Part shown: piece by piece, positions 37,462 through 46,464 of the stretch
Numbering within the stretch: the first letter of the stretch is position 1
How the letters are laid out: each line of letters starts with the position of its first letter
Assembly (NCBI GenBank): GCA_050010595.1
Contig: JBEKKS010000001.1
Coordinates: 62,001-126,000 of the forward strand
DNA from: Palsa-513 sp050010595
GTDB lineage: Bacteria > Actinomycetota > Thermoleophilia > Solirubrobacterales > Solirubrobacteraceae
Direction of reading: 5' to 3'
Length of the DNA stretch: 64,000 nucleotides
Notes under the pieces: generated by a model
Database searches by the model: none
Seen by the model: only the letters and a program-made list of their open reading frames with translations
What the model was told of the DNA's origin: nothing
Made by a program: the position numbers and the translations under genes

Positions 37462-38162
37462 GCGACGCGGTCATCTGGCACGATCTCGAGTGCGGCGCCT
37501 ACCGCGCGGACCTCCCGTTCTGGCGCGAGCTGGCACACGAGCACGCCGCTGGACCTGTTCTCGACATCGGTGCCGGCACCGGCCGCGTGGCCGTCGATCT
37601 CGCCGGGACCGGTCAGCCCGTGATCGCGCTCGAGCGAGACGGCGAGCTTGCGGCGGAGCTGCGCCGGCGCGCCGCCGGCCTCCCGATCACAGTGCTCGAG
37701 CTCGACGCCTGTGCATTCGAGCTGCCGCAGCCGCTAGCGCTGTGCATCGTGCCGATGCAGACGGTTCACCTGTTCGAGGATCGTGTCGCCTTCCTCGCGT
37801 GCGCCCGGCGAGCACTGCTCCCCGGCGGGCTGCTCGCGCTCGCCCTGCTCGGGGCAGACGTGCTGCCCTTCGAGCTGGAGCTCAGGCCCGACGTCCTCGA
37901 CCACGACGGACGGCGCTACGCAAGCACGCCGACGGCGCTGCGGCTGGACGCAGGGCGGGTCGTGCTCGAGCGCCGCCGGACCGTCAGCGGTAGCGCAACC
38001 TCGCCCGCCAGCTCGCTCGACGTCATCGCGCTCGCGCAGCTCGATCCGGGCACGCTGACGATCGAAGCCGAGCAGGCGGGATTCAGCGCGGTCGGCCTGC
38101 ACGCGATCGCGCCGACCGACGATCACTCCGGCAGCGACGTACTGCTCCTCGCGCGCTCATGA
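37458..38162 (+). CDS. class I SAM-dependent methyltransferase between murT and gatD
   Basis: A 234-residue methyltransferase-like protein starting at a GTG that overlaps the murT stop by 4 bp. Motif I is VLDIGAGTGRVAVDLA (near 31), followed by VIALERDGELAAELRR and LLPGGLLALALLG. Its stop overlaps the gatD start (ATGA). MurT and GatD form one enzyme, so coupled production of a methyltransferase suggests a role in the same envelope step or an enzyme that needs the same stoichiometry. The substrate is unknown. Confidence 0.8.
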   Translation: MSDAVIWHDLECGAYRADLPFWRELAHEHAAGPVLDIGAGTGRVAVDLAGTGQPVIALERDGELAAELRRRAAGLPITVLELDACAFELPQPLALCIVPMQTVHLFEDRVAFLACARRALLPGGLLALALLGADVLPFELELRPDVLDHDGRRYASTPTALRLDAGRVVLERRRTVSGSATSPASSLDVIALAQLDPGTLTIEAEQAGFSAVGLHAIAPTDDHSGSDVLLLARS

Positions 38163-38878
38163 CCGACCGGCCGCTACGCATCTGTGCGCTCTACCCGGAG
38201 CTGATGAACATCTACGCCGACCGCGGCAACCTGCTGATGCTCGAGCGGCGCTGCGCCTGGCGCGGGATCGGCTTCCAGCTGACGCCGGCGAGCCTCGGTG
38301 ACACGCTGCGCGACGAGCACGACATCTACTACATCGGTGGCGGCCAGGACGCTGATCAGCGGCGTTGCGCCGCCGATCTCGTCAACGAGAAGGCGGGCGC
38401 CCTGCGTGCGGCGGCAGCGCGTGGCGGCGTCGTTCTTGGAGTTTGCGGCGGCTACCAGCTGCTCGGTCACTCCTATGAGATCGGCGACGAGCACGTCGAG
38501 GGAATCGGGCTGCTCGATCTGAGGACAATCCGCGAGGACGGTCCACGCTTGATCGGGAACATCGCGGTCGAGCTTGACGGCGGGGTGATCGTCGGCTTCG
38601 AGAACCACGCGGGCCGGACTCGCCTCGCCGACTCGCAGGCGCCGCTCGGTCGCGTGCTGCGCGGGCACGGCAACGACGGCCGCAGCGGCTTCGAGGGCGC
38701 GCGCGAGGGCAATGTCATTGGCACGTACGTCCACGGCCCCCTGCTACCGAAGAACTCGTGGTTCTGCGACTGGCTGATCGCCCAGGCGCTCGGCGTTGAG
38801 CCGGCGGCCCTGAAGGTCCTCGATGACGAGCTGGAAGTCGCGGCACACGCGACCGCGCTGCGCGCCGCCGGGCTCTGA
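38159..38878 (+). CDS. gatD: lipid II isoglutaminyl synthase, glutaminase subunit GatD
   Basis: A 239-residue class I glutamine amidotransferase of the CobB/CobQ-like group. The nucleophile is C96 in VLGVCGGYQLLG, and H192 in TYVHGPLLPKN is the partner. It supplies ammonia to MurT for amidation of D-Glu in lipid II. The ATG overlaps the methyltransferase stop by 4 bp. Length and both motifs are normal. Confidence 0.9.
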   Translation: MTDRPLRICALYPELMNIYADRGNLLMLERRCAWRGIGFQLTPASLGDTLRDEHDIYYIGGGQDADQRRCAADLVNEKAGALRAAAARGGVVLGVCGGYQLLGHSYEIGDEHVEGIGLLDLRTIREDGPRLIGNIAVELDGGVIVGFENHAGRTRLADSQAPLGRVLRGHGNDGRSGFEGAREGNVIGTYVHGPLLPKNSWFCDWLIAQALGVEPAALKVLDDELEVAAHATALRAAGL

Positions 38879-38879
38879 G

Positions 38880-39308
38880 CTACCCGCTCGAACCGAAGCC
38901 GCGCGCGCCGCGGTGCGACTCATCGAGCGCCTCTCGCTCGACGAGATCGACCTTCGGCAACTCGACCACCAGCAGCTGAGCGATCCGGTCCCCGGGCGCG
39001 ATCTCGAAGGCGGCTTCGCGATCGGTGTTCAGCAGCAGCACGCGCAGCTCGCCGCGATAGCCGGCGTCGATCAGCCCGGGGGCGTTGACGAGCGCGATCC
39101 CGTGTCGCGCAGCAAGCCCCGAGCGCGGCAGCACGAGCCCGGCGCAACCCGGCGGGATCGCAACCGCGATTCCCGTCCGCACGTCACCGCGCGCACCGGG
39201 CTCGAGCCGAGCGGCCTCGACGCTGTAGAGGTCGAGACCCGCGTCGCCGTCATAGGCGCGCGTCGGAACGATCGCGTCCGGGTGCAGGCGAGCTATCTCG
39301 AGCTTCAT
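38880..39308 (-). CDS. dut: dUTP pyrophosphatase
   Basis: A 142-residue trimeric dUTPase that converts dUTP to dUMP and pyrophosphate, keeping uracil out of DNA. Family motifs are visible: YDGDAGLDLYS (motif 1), LPRSGLAARHGIALVNAPG (motif 2/3), GYRGELRVLLLNTD and GDRIAQLLVVEL (motif 4). The C-terminal arm SHRGARGFGSSG corresponds to motif 5. The start overlaps the hflX stop by 4 bp. Confidence 0.93.
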   Translation of the reverse strand: MKLEIARLHPDAIVPTRAYDGDAGLDLYSVEAARLEPGARGDVRTGIAVAIPPGCAGLVLPRSGLAARHGIALVNAPGLIDAGYRGELRVLLLNTDREAAFEIAPGDRIAQLLVVELPKVDLVEREALDESHRGARGFGSSG

Positions 39309-40570
39309 CGCCTCGCGCTGCCGTTGCGTGCCGCCACGTTGTAGCGCGCGAACCGCGCTGCCGCCGCAGGTGCCAGCAGCGCGGTCACGCGAACGCCCTG
39401 CGCGGTGTCCTCTCGATGGAGCTCCCCCGCGATCGCGTGCAGCTCTGCGAGGCGCCCGCCGTCGCTGTAGGGGAGCAGCAGCTCGACCGGCTCGAGTGCC
39501 CGCACGAACGCGGAGTCGATCCGCTCGCGCACCGCTTCGAGACCCTCGCCCGTCCGCGCCGAGACGAGCAGCGCATCGCGCCGCCCGCTCCAGGCGTGTT
39601 TGCGACCGTCATCGTCGAGCAGGTCGGCCTTGTTGAGCGCCAGCAGCCGCGGTATGTCACCGGCGCCGATCTCGTCGAGCACAGTCTCGACCGCCTGCGT
39701 CATCTCCTCGAGCTCATCTGGCGGCGCGCTGACATCGACCACGTGCACGATCAGCGCCGCCCGGCGTGTTTCCTCGAGCGTTGCACCGAACGCGTCTACG
39801 AGCTGGTGTGGCAGCTTGCGGATGAAGCCGACGGTGTCGGTCAGCAGGTAGCTGCGACCGTTGATCTCGAGCAGCCTGGTGGTCGGGTCGAGCGTGTGGA
39901 AAAGCCGATCGGCGATCGCGACGTCGGCTCCGGTGAGCGCGGCGAGGAGCGAGGACTTGCCGGCGTTCGTGTACCCCGCGAGCGCGACCTGGGGGATCTC
40001 CGAGCGCTCGCGCTCGCGGCGCATCACCTCACGCGTGCTTTGCACGTGCTCGAGCCGGCGCCGCAGCGCCGCGATCCGGTTGCGTGCAAGGCGCCGGTCG
40101 GTCTCGATCTGGGCCTCGCCCGGTCCGCGCGTTCCGACGCCACCACCGAGCCGCTCGAGATGCGTCCACAGGCCGCGCATGCGTGCGAGGTTGTATTCGA
40201 GCTGGGCCAGCTCGACCTGGAGCTTGCCCTCGGCGCTGTTCGCGTGACGGGCAAAGATGTCGAGGATGATCGCCGTACGGTCGATCACGGCAACGCCTAG
40301 GGCGTCCTCGAGCGCGCGTTCCTGCCGCGGTGTCAACTCGTCATCGGCGGCGACCACGTTCGCGTCCAGTGCCACCACGAGCTCGCGCAGTTCGTCGAGC
40401 TTGCCGGGCCCCAGGTAACTGGCCGGGTGAGGCTGCTCCCGCGCCTGTACAAGCGTCCCGACGACCGCAACGCCCGCGGTGCGCAGGAGCTCCTCGAGCT
40501 CAGCCAGATCGGCGGCCTGTGCCTGCGCCGCGATGCAGACCGCGCGCTGGCGCGCGCGCTGCGTGCTCAC
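39305..40570 (-). CDS. hflX: ribosome-associated GTPase HflX
   Basis: A 421-residue GTPase that binds the large ribosomal subunit and can split stalled ribosomes. The N-terminal HflX domain has HPASYLGPGKLDEL, the linker has LGGGVGTRGPGEAQIETDRR, and the G domain has G1 GYTNAGKSS, G3 DTVGFIRKLP and G4 NKAD. GTG start overlapping the dapL stop. The GxGE linker and length match the family. Confidence 0.93.
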   Translation of the reverse strand: MSTQRARQRAVCIAAQAQAADLAELEELLRTAGVAVVGTLVQAREQPHPASYLGPGKLDELRELVVALDANVVAADDELTPRQERALEDALGVAVIDRTAIILDIFARHANSAEGKLQVELAQLEYNLARMRGLWTHLERLGGGVGTRGPGEAQIETDRRLARNRIAALRRRLEHVQSTREVMRRERERSEIPQVALAGYTNAGKSSLLAALTGADVAIADRLFHTLDPTTRLLEINGRSYLLTDTVGFIRKLPHQLVDAFGATLEETRRAALIVHVVDVSAPPDELEEMTQAVETVLDEIGAGDIPRLLALNKADLLDDDGRKHAWSGRRDALLVSARTGEGLEAVRERIDSAFVRALEPVELLLPYSDGGRLAELHAIAGELHREDTAQGVRVTALLAPAAAARFARYNVAARNGSARR

Positions 40571-41733
40571 CCCGCCAGCTTCCCGAGCCGTTCGATCGCC
40601 TCCGTCAGTCTGTCGTCGGGCGTTGTCAGCGAGATCCTGAAGAAGCCCTCCCCGCTCGGCCCGTAGGCGCCGCCTGGCGAGATCACCACTGCGACCTCCT
40701 CGAGCACGTGCTCGCAGTAGGCCGCAGCGCTCGCGTAGCCGTCCGGCACCGGAGCCCAGATGTAGATCGTTCCGCGCGGCTTCGTCACCTTCACACCGAT
40801 CTTCCCCAGGGCGTCGCAGACGAGATCGCGACGGCGCTGGTAGATCTCGTTCATCGAGCGCACATACCCGTCGAGCGCCGGTTGTAGCGCTGCCGCTCCG
40901 GCAAGCTGCACGGCTTCGAAGAGGCCCGAGTCGACATTTGTCTTCAGGCGCCAGTACGAGGAGATCGCCTCGCGATTGCCGACGATCGCGGCGCAGCGCC
41001 AGCCGGTCATGTTGTAGCCCTTGGAAAGCGAGAAGACCTCGACGCCGACGTCCTTCGCACCGGGCGTAGCCAGGAACGAAGGAGCCACATAGCCGTCGTA
41101 GGTCGTCTCCGAGTAGGCGTTGTCGTGCACGATCAGGATGTCGTTCTCAGCGCCGAACTCGACGAGGCGCTCGAAGAAGCCGTCCGCGACCACCGCTCCA
41201 GTCGGGTTGTTCGGGTAGTTGACGAAGAGGATCCGAGCGCGCTTGCGCGTGCTCGCGTCGATCGCGTCGAGGTCCGGGATGAATCCCCGCTCGGGCAGCA
41301 GCGGCATGATCACGGGCTCGGCGCCGACCAGCAGCGGTCCACCCGTGTACACCGGATAGCCGGGGTCCGCGGCGAGCGCCACGTCGCCCGGGTCAAGGAA
41401 CGCCAGGTTGAGATTGAAGATGCACTCCTTCGCTCCGATCGCCGGCATCACCTCGCCATCGGGGTCCAGGTCGACCGAGAAGCGCCGCGCGTAGAACTTC
41501 GAGACCGCGGCGCGGAACTCTTCGCGCCCGCGGTTCGTCGGGTAGCGGTGCGTCGTCGGGTTAGCGACGGCGCGCTGCGCGGCCTCGACGATCGGCGGGT
41601 AGGTCGGCGTATCGGGGTCGCCGATCGCGAGCGTGATCACGTCGATGCCGGCGGCGCGCTTGTCAGCGATCTTGCGCTCGAGCTGCGCGAACAAATACGG
41701 CGGGATCCGCTCGAGGCGGTCACTGTGTCTCAT
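40567..41733 (-). CDS. dapL: LL-diaminopimelate aminotransferase-like enzyme
   Basis: A 388-residue class I/II PLP aminotransferase. Visible are the N-terminal IGDPDTPTYPPIVEAAQ, NYPNNPTGAVV (substrate and cofactor Asn), DNAYSETTYDG, and the Schiff-base lysine in SLSKGYNMTGWR. The sequence resembles DapL, which makes LL-diaminopimelate directly from tetrahydrodipicolinate, and it overlaps dapF by 14 bp, which supports a role in lysine and peptidoglycan synthesis. An alternative is a general aspartate-type aminotransferase. Confidence 0.82.
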   Translation of the reverse strand: MRHSDRLERIPPYLFAQLERKIADKRAAGIDVITLAIGDPDTPTYPPIVEAAQRAVANPTTHRYPTNRGREEFRAAVSKFYARRFSVDLDPDGEVMPAIGAKECIFNLNLAFLDPGDVALAADPGYPVYTGGPLLVGAEPVIMPLLPERGFIPDLDAIDASTRKRARILFVNYPNNPTGAVVADGFFERLVEFGAENDILIVHDNAYSETTYDGYVAPSFLATPGAKDVGVEVFSLSKGYNMTGWRCAAIVGNREAISSYWRLKTNVDSGLFEAVQLAGAAALQPALDGYVRSMNEIYQRRRDLVCDALGKIGVKVTKPRGTIYIWAPVPDGYASAAAYCEHVLEEVAVVISPGGAYGPSGEGFFRISLTTPDDRLTEAIERLGKLAG

Positions 41734-42562
41734 CTAGCTCCTTGAGGAAATCGTCGGCGAGCGTCCCTGCGAACACCGGGACGGCCCAGCCGGTAAGTGT
41801 GACGTCAAGCTCAGCGCTCAGCTCGACGCTCAGCTCACCGCCATCGAGTCTGACAGTCACGCGCGGCGGTCCGCCCGCGAGGTGATAGGCGACAGCGGCG
41901 CCGCTCGCGCCGGTTCCGGATGAGAGCGTCTCCCCCACACCGCGTTCGAAGATACGCGCGCGCAGCAGACCCGGTTCGAGCTCGCGATACCACGAGACAT
42001 TGGTGCGATTCGGAAACAGCGCGTTGCTCTCGATCCCCGGACCGACCGCGTTGAGGTCGAGCCCTTCGAGCTCATCGCAGGCGATCGCGCACTGCGGGTT
42101 ACCGATCGCGACGTGTCGAAACTGCCAGCGCCGGCCGCCGGCCTCTAGCTCACCCCTCCCGTCGACGGCGCCTGACGGGTAGTCGGGCGACGCGGTGGCT
42201 GCGCGCCCGATCGCGACGCTGCAGGTGCTCGGCCCGGTGATCTGCGGCCGGATCGGCCCCGACGGCGTCAGGATCGCGAACTCGTCGAGGTTCGTGTGGC
42301 CGCGCCGGCGCAGATACATGATCGCCTCGCGCGAGCCGTTCCCGGAAAGCCCGGACTCGGAGCCGTCCGGGTTGAAGATCCGCAGTGTCGCGACGTAGGC
42401 GGGATCATCGCTGGGACCGAGCAGGAGGATCCCGTCGCCACCGAGCCCGCGATGGGGGTCGCAGATGCGTCGGACCCGTGCGGGCGTCAGCTCCCAGGGC
42501 AATGCGCCGGCCTCGACGATCAGATAATCGTTGCCAAGCGCCTGCCATTTCTCGAACTTCAA
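41720..42562 (-). CDS. dapF: diaminopimelate epimerase-like protein, catalytic Cys replaced by Ser
   Basis: A 280-residue protein of the DapF fold with a TTG start. Normal DapF uses two cysteines in CGNGxR and CGTGxxA. Here they are serines: GLSGNGSREAIMYL near 75 and LSSGTGASGAAVAYH near 220. The other family regions, including KWQALGNDYLIVEA at the start and the PQCAI segment, are present. Location next to dapL supports a diaminopimelate role. Whether serines allow epimerisation is unknown; LL/meso balance could depend on another enzyme. Confidence 0.78.
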   Translation of the reverse strand: MKFEKWQALGNDYLIVEAGALPWELTPARVRRICDPHRGLGGDGILLLGPSDDPAYVATLRIFNPDGSESGLSGNGSREAIMYLRRRGHTNLDEFAILTPSGPIRPQITGPSTCSVAIGRAATASPDYPSGAVDGRGELEAGGRRWQFRHVAIGNPQCAIACDELEGLDLNAVGPGIESNALFPNRTNVSWYRELEPGLLRARIFERGVGETLSSGTGASGAAVAYHLAGGPPRVTVRLDGGELSVELSAELDVTLTGWAVPVFAGTLADDFLKELDETQ

Positions 42563-42593
42563 GTCGCTCCAGTCATCCTCGTGCGCTTGCCGA

Positions 42594-43484
42594 TCATTGC
42601 AGCGCGGCAGCCACCTCGTCGGCCGAGCGACCCGTGACGTCGAGGACCTCGACGTCGGGTAGCTTGCGCAGCCACGTCATCTGGCGCTTCGCATAGTTGC
42701 GTGTGCGTCGCTTCAGCGCCTCGATGTCGCCTGCAAGCAGCTCCTCGAATCCGAGCGCCTTGCTCGCGGTCGAGGAGGCGCCCGCCGCGAGCGCCGCCGC
42801 GACCTCCTGCCGGGCGCCGGCGCTGACGATCCGCTCGACACGCCGATCAATTCGCTCGTACAGAGCGCTGCGCTCCATCACGAGCCCGATCACCCGCGTC
42901 GGGTGGCGGGTATCGCCGGCCCACAGCTGCGAGCGCTCGCGCGGCTCCTCGAGCGCACCGATCTCGTCGAGCTCGAGCGCGCGCACTATCCGGTGGCCGT
43001 CGGTCGGGGCGAGGCTCGCAGCCGCGCTCGTCGCGCGCTGCGCGAGCAGCGCGTGCAGCGCCCTCGGCCCCTGCGCGCTCAGCTGCGCCATCCATCGGTC
43101 TCGCACCCCGGGTGGAGCGGCGGGGCGCAGATCGAGATCGCCGATCGCGGCGCGCAGGTAGAGGCCGGTCCCACCGACGACGATGACGCTCGCGCCGTCC
43201 GCGATCAGCTGGTCGATCTCCGCGTGGGCAAGCCGCGCGTACCGCGCGACGCTGACGCGTTCGTCGACGGGGATGCAGGCGACCAGGCGGTGATCGAGCG
43301 CTGCACGCTCGCCTGCGGTTGGCGCTGCGGTCACGAGCTCGAGGCCCCGATAGAGCTGCAGCGCGTCGGCGCCGACGGCGACAGGCCGCTCGCCACGCTC
43401 GCGCAGACGCTCCGCGAGCGCCAGTGCGATCGCGGTCTTGCCGACTCCGGTTGGCCCGAACAGCGCGATGATCGGCCGTTGCAC
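42594..43484 (-). CDS. miaA: tRNA dimethylallyltransferase
   Basis: A 296-residue enzyme that adds a dimethylallyl group to A37 of tRNAs reading U-starting codons. The P-loop is FGPTGVGKTAIALAL, followed by VGADALQLYRGLELVTAAP and a lysine/arginine-rich C-terminal RNA-binding part (RRTRNYAKRQMTWLRKL). I chose the GTG at 43484 because the longer frame overlaps the divergent SDR gene. It is in the same block as dapF and faces away from the SDR gene. Confidence 0.92.
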   Translation of the reverse strand: MQRPIIALFGPTGVGKTAIALALAERLRERGERPVAVGADALQLYRGLELVTAAPTAGERAALDHRLVACIPVDERVSVARYARLAHAEIDQLIADGASVIVVGGTGLYLRAAIGDLDLRPAAPPGVRDRWMAQLSAQGPRALHALLAQRATSAAASLAPTDGHRIVRALELDEIGALEEPRERSQLWAGDTRHPTRVIGLVMERSALYERIDRRVERIVSAGARQEVAAALAAGASSTASKALGFEELLAGDIEALKRRTRNYAKRQMTWLRKLPDVEVLDVTGRSADEVAAALQ

Positions 43485-43506
43485 GCTGCCAGTATCGTGA
43501 CCGGGG

Positions 43507-44310
43507 ATGGCGCAACGCATTCAGATCAGCGGCGCGCGAACCCTCATCACCGGCGCCAGCGGCGGTATCGGAAGCGCACTCGCGCGACGCTTCGCCGCTG
43601 ACGGAGCGCAGCTGATCCTGACCGGGCGCCGGCGCGACGCGCTCGAGTCACTTGCGCGAGAGCTCGGCGGCCAGGCGGTGGTCTGCGACCTGAGCGAGCA
43701 CGAAGCTCCAGCGCGGCTGCTCGAGGTCGCCGGTCGTGTCGACATCCTGATCGCCAATGCAGCGCTGCCGGCATCCGGTGGCCTGGCGAGCGTCGCGCCT
43801 GATCGCGCCGCCGACGCGCTGGTTGTCAACCTTGGTGCCCCGATCGCCCTCGCCCAGGGCGTACTCGCGCAGATGACCGAGCGGCGCAGCGGTCACATCG
43901 TCCTGATCGGCTCCTTGCAGAGCCGGGCTGCAACGGTCGGCGCGAGCGTGTACTGCGCGACCAAGTTCGGCCTGCGCGGCTTCGCGCTCTCGCTGCGTGC
44001 CGAGCTCGCGCGCAGCGGCGTCGGCGTCTCGATCGTGATGCCGGGCTTCGTCAGCGAGGCTGGCCTCTACGCCGATGCCGGCGTGAAGCTGCCCTTCTAT
44101 GTAGGCACACGCCGCCCGGACGAGGTTGCGGATGCGGTCGCGAAGGCGATCCGCGAGAACCGGGCGGAGATCACGGTCGCGCCGCTTGCGTTGCGCGCGG
44201 GAACATGGGTCGCGGCCCAGGCCCCTGAGTTCGCTGCTCGCGCGACGCGCTTGCTCGGTGGCGAGCGGATCGCACGCGACTTCGAGCGCGCGCAGGCGAG
44301 CAAGCGCTGA
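43507..44310 (+). CDS. short-chain dehydrogenase/reductase
   Basis: A 267-residue NAD(P)-dependent oxidoreductase. The cofactor motif is TLITGASGGIGSALARRF, NAA.. appears as NAALPASGG, and the catalytic tetrad region has IGSLQSRA followed by YCATKFGLRGFALSLR. All three key residues (Ser, Tyr, Lys) are present. The substrate is unknown. It is inserted on the opposite strand within an otherwise minus-strand block. Confidence 0.85.
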   Translation: MAQRIQISGARTLITGASGGIGSALARRFAADGAQLILTGRRRDALESLARELGGQAVVCDLSEHEAPARLLEVAGRVDILIANAALPASGGLASVAPDRAADALVVNLGAPIALAQGVLAQMTERRSGHIVLIGSLQSRAATVGASVYCATKFGLRGFALSLRAELARSGVGVSIVMPGFVSEAGLYADAGVKLPFYVGTRRPDEVADAVAKAIRENRAEITVAPLALRAGTWVAAQAPEFAARATRLLGGERIARDFERAQASKR

Positions 44311-44314
44311 AGCC

Positions 44315-45058
44315 TCAGGCGGAGCGGCTGAAGACGAATACCTCGGCGAGGTAGGCAAGCCTCGGCGGCTCGCGCTCGGCGAGCGACGCAACTCGCGCCA
44401 CGACCCGCGTGCGCTCTTCCGCGGGCAGGGCAGCGATAAAGCTCGTCGATGCGACGCGATCGATCAAGAGATCGCGATCGATTTCCTGCTCGTGCGCGAC
44501 CGACAGCTCGTCAACGAGCTCGAAGAGCGGCACCTCCTCGAACGCATCGCGCCAGGCGCCGCTCTTGTGCGAGGGCGTATCGCCTCGGTAGGGCGCGATG
44601 ATCTCCTCGATGCCGCGCTGCAGAGGCTGCTCCTCGCGTCGCGTGTTCCAGATCAGTCCGAGCCGGCCGCCGGGCCGAAGGACGCGGTGAAACTCGACGA
44701 GCGCTCGCGGCCCGTCGAACCAGTGAAACGCCTGTCCGGAGACGACGGCGTCGGCGCTGCCGTCGTCCAGCGGCAGCGCCTCGGCGCTTGCGGCGAGCGT
44801 GCGTACACCCGGTAGCCCCGTCTCGAGCAGCTCCCGCATCGCAGCGACAGGCTCGACGGCGACGATCTCAGCGCCCGAGGCCGCGAGTTGGCGCGTGAGC
44901 TTTCCCGTGCCGGCGCCGACGTCGACCACGACGCGACCCGGCCCCGCCTCGAGCACGCCGATCAGCCATGCGAGCGCCTCCTCCGGGTACCCGGGGCGGC
45001 CGCGTTCGTAGGCCAGCGCATCGCGCGAGAAGCCGCGGCTTGCCGCATCGTGGATCAC
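44315..45058 (-). CDS. class I SAM-dependent methyltransferase
   Basis: A 247-residue methyltransferase of the Methyltransf_11 type. It starts with a family-typical SRDALAYERGRPGYPEEAL segment, then VVVDVGAGTGKLTRQLA, IVAVEPVAAMRELL, ADAVVSGQAFHWFDGPRAL and a VLRPGGRLGLIWNTR strand. The substrate is unknown. Its ATG overlaps the miaB stop by 4 bp, so the two are cotranscribed. Confidence 0.82.
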   Translation of the reverse strand: MIHDAASRGFSRDALAYERGRPGYPEEALAWLIGVLEAGPGRVVVDVGAGTGKLTRQLAASGAEIVAVEPVAAMRELLETGLPGVRTLAASAEALPLDDGSADAVVSGQAFHWFDGPRALVEFHRVLRPGGRLGLIWNTRREEQPLQRGIEEIIAPYRGDTPSHKSGAWRDAFEEVPLFELVDELSVAHEQEIDRDLLIDRVASTSFIAALPAEERTRVVARVASLAEREPPRLAYLAEVFVFSRSA

Positions 45059-46437
45059 GCCAGGTCGCAGTCTTGGACTCCGAGTCCCGCGCGAGCCAGG
45101 ATCCGCTCCTCCCCACTCAGGGTCTGGCTCGTGGCCGCGGTGATCTCGACGCGCGCGAGCTCGCCCGGCGCGGCAAGACCGCTGAAGTTGACGACCTTGT
45201 TGTGGCGGGTACGCCCGCGCAGCCGGTCGGGGTCGGTGCGACTCGTACCCTCGACGAGGACCTCGACGGTACGACCGACGAAGCGCTGCGCGCGTTCGCG
45301 AGCGCGATGCTGAACAAGCTCGAGGAGCCGCTCGAGCCGTTCCACCTTCACCTCGTGCGCGACGAGCTCCTCGCTGAAGCCGCCGGCCTCGGTGCCACGT
45401 CGCGGCGAGAAGAGGAAAGTGAACGCGCCGTCGTAACCGACTTCATCGACTACCGCGAGCGTCTGCTCGAAATCCGCCTCCGTCTCGCCCGGAAAGCCGA
45501 CAATGACGTCGGTCGTCAGCGCTGCGTCCGGAATGTGCTTGCGAATCAGCGCGACTCGATCGAGATAGCGCTCGCGGTCGTATGTGCGGCGCATCGCCCG
45601 CAGAATCCGCGAGGACCCCGACTGCAGCGGCAGGTGGATGTGCTCGCAGACCGATGCGAGCGTCGCGTGCGCGAGCACGACGTCCTCGCGCATGTCCTTT
45701 GGGTGGGGGCTCGTATAGCGAACACGGTCGATCCCTTCGATCGCGTCGATCTCGTGCAGGAGTCCGGCGAAGCTCGCCCGCTCCGGCCGCAGGTCGCGAC
45801 CGTATGAGTTGACGTTCTGACCCAGCAGCGTCAGCTCACGCACGCCGTCGGCAGCCATCGCGCGGGCCTCGCAGACGAGATCGGCGAGTGGACGGCTGAC
45901 CTCGCGACCGCGCGTCGAGGGGACGATGCAGTACGAGCAGCGGCAGTTGCAGCCGACGCTGATCTGCAACCAACCCTGATAGGTGCGTGCGCGCTTTGCA
46001 GGGAGCTCCCCCGTGAAGCCCTCAAACTCGAAGTAGCCCTGCGCACCGAGGTTGTCGCTCAGCAGGAAATCGGCGAGCCGGTTGACCTGCCCCGGGCCGA
46101 AGGCCACATCAACGAACGGAAAGCGGGCAAACACCTCGTCCTTGAGCGATTGCGCCCAGCAACCACCGACACCGACGATCCGCTCGGGGTCCTCGGTCTT
46201 CAGGCGCTTGGCCTCACCGAGATGCGCGATCAGGCGGCTGTCGGCAGACTCGCGGATCGAGCAGGTGTTGAAGAGGATCAGGTCAGCGTCGGCGCGCGCT
46301 TCGGCCTCCTCGTAGCCAAGCGCGTCGAGCATCCCACGCATCCGCTCCGAGTCGTGCTCGTTCATCTGGCACCCGAACGTCGTGACGTGGTAGCGCTTCA
46401 CCCGCGAAAGGTTACGCAGCGGCGTCGTCAAGGCCAT
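45055..46437 (-). CDS. miaB: tRNA-2-methylthio-N6-dimethylallyladenosine synthase
   Basis: A 460-residue radical SAM enzyme that methylthiolates the product of MiaA at tRNA A37. The N-terminal cluster cysteines lie in TFGCQMNEHDSERM, FNTCSIRES and GVGGCW, and the radical SAM cluster is GCNCRCSYCIVPSTRG. A TRAM domain closes the protein. The open frame extends upstream to 46542 but overlaps the divergent gene at 46465, so I prefer the ATG at 46437; a GTG at 46401 is also possible. Confidence 0.9.
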   Translation of the reverse strand: MALTTPLRNLSRVKRYHVTTFGCQMNEHDSERMRGMLDALGYEEAEARADADLILFNTCSIRESADSRLIAHLGEAKRLKTEDPERIVGVGGCWAQSLKDEVFARFPFVDVAFGPGQVNRLADFLLSDNLGAQGYFEFEGFTGELPAKRARTYQGWLQISVGCNCRCSYCIVPSTRGREVSRPLADLVCEARAMAADGVRELTLLGQNVNSYGRDLRPERASFAGLLHEIDAIEGIDRVRYTSPHPKDMREDVVLAHATLASVCEHIHLPLQSGSSRILRAMRRTYDRERYLDRVALIRKHIPDAALTTDVIVGFPGETEADFEQTLAVVDEVGYDGAFTFLFSPRRGTEAGGFSEELVAHEVKVERLERLLELVQHRARERAQRFVGRTVEVLVEGTSRTDPDRLRGRTRHNKVVNFSGLAAPGELARVEITAATSQTLSGEERILARAGLGVQDCDLA

Positions 46438-46464
46438 CGGCGCCAGCGCCGATACGAACGCCAG

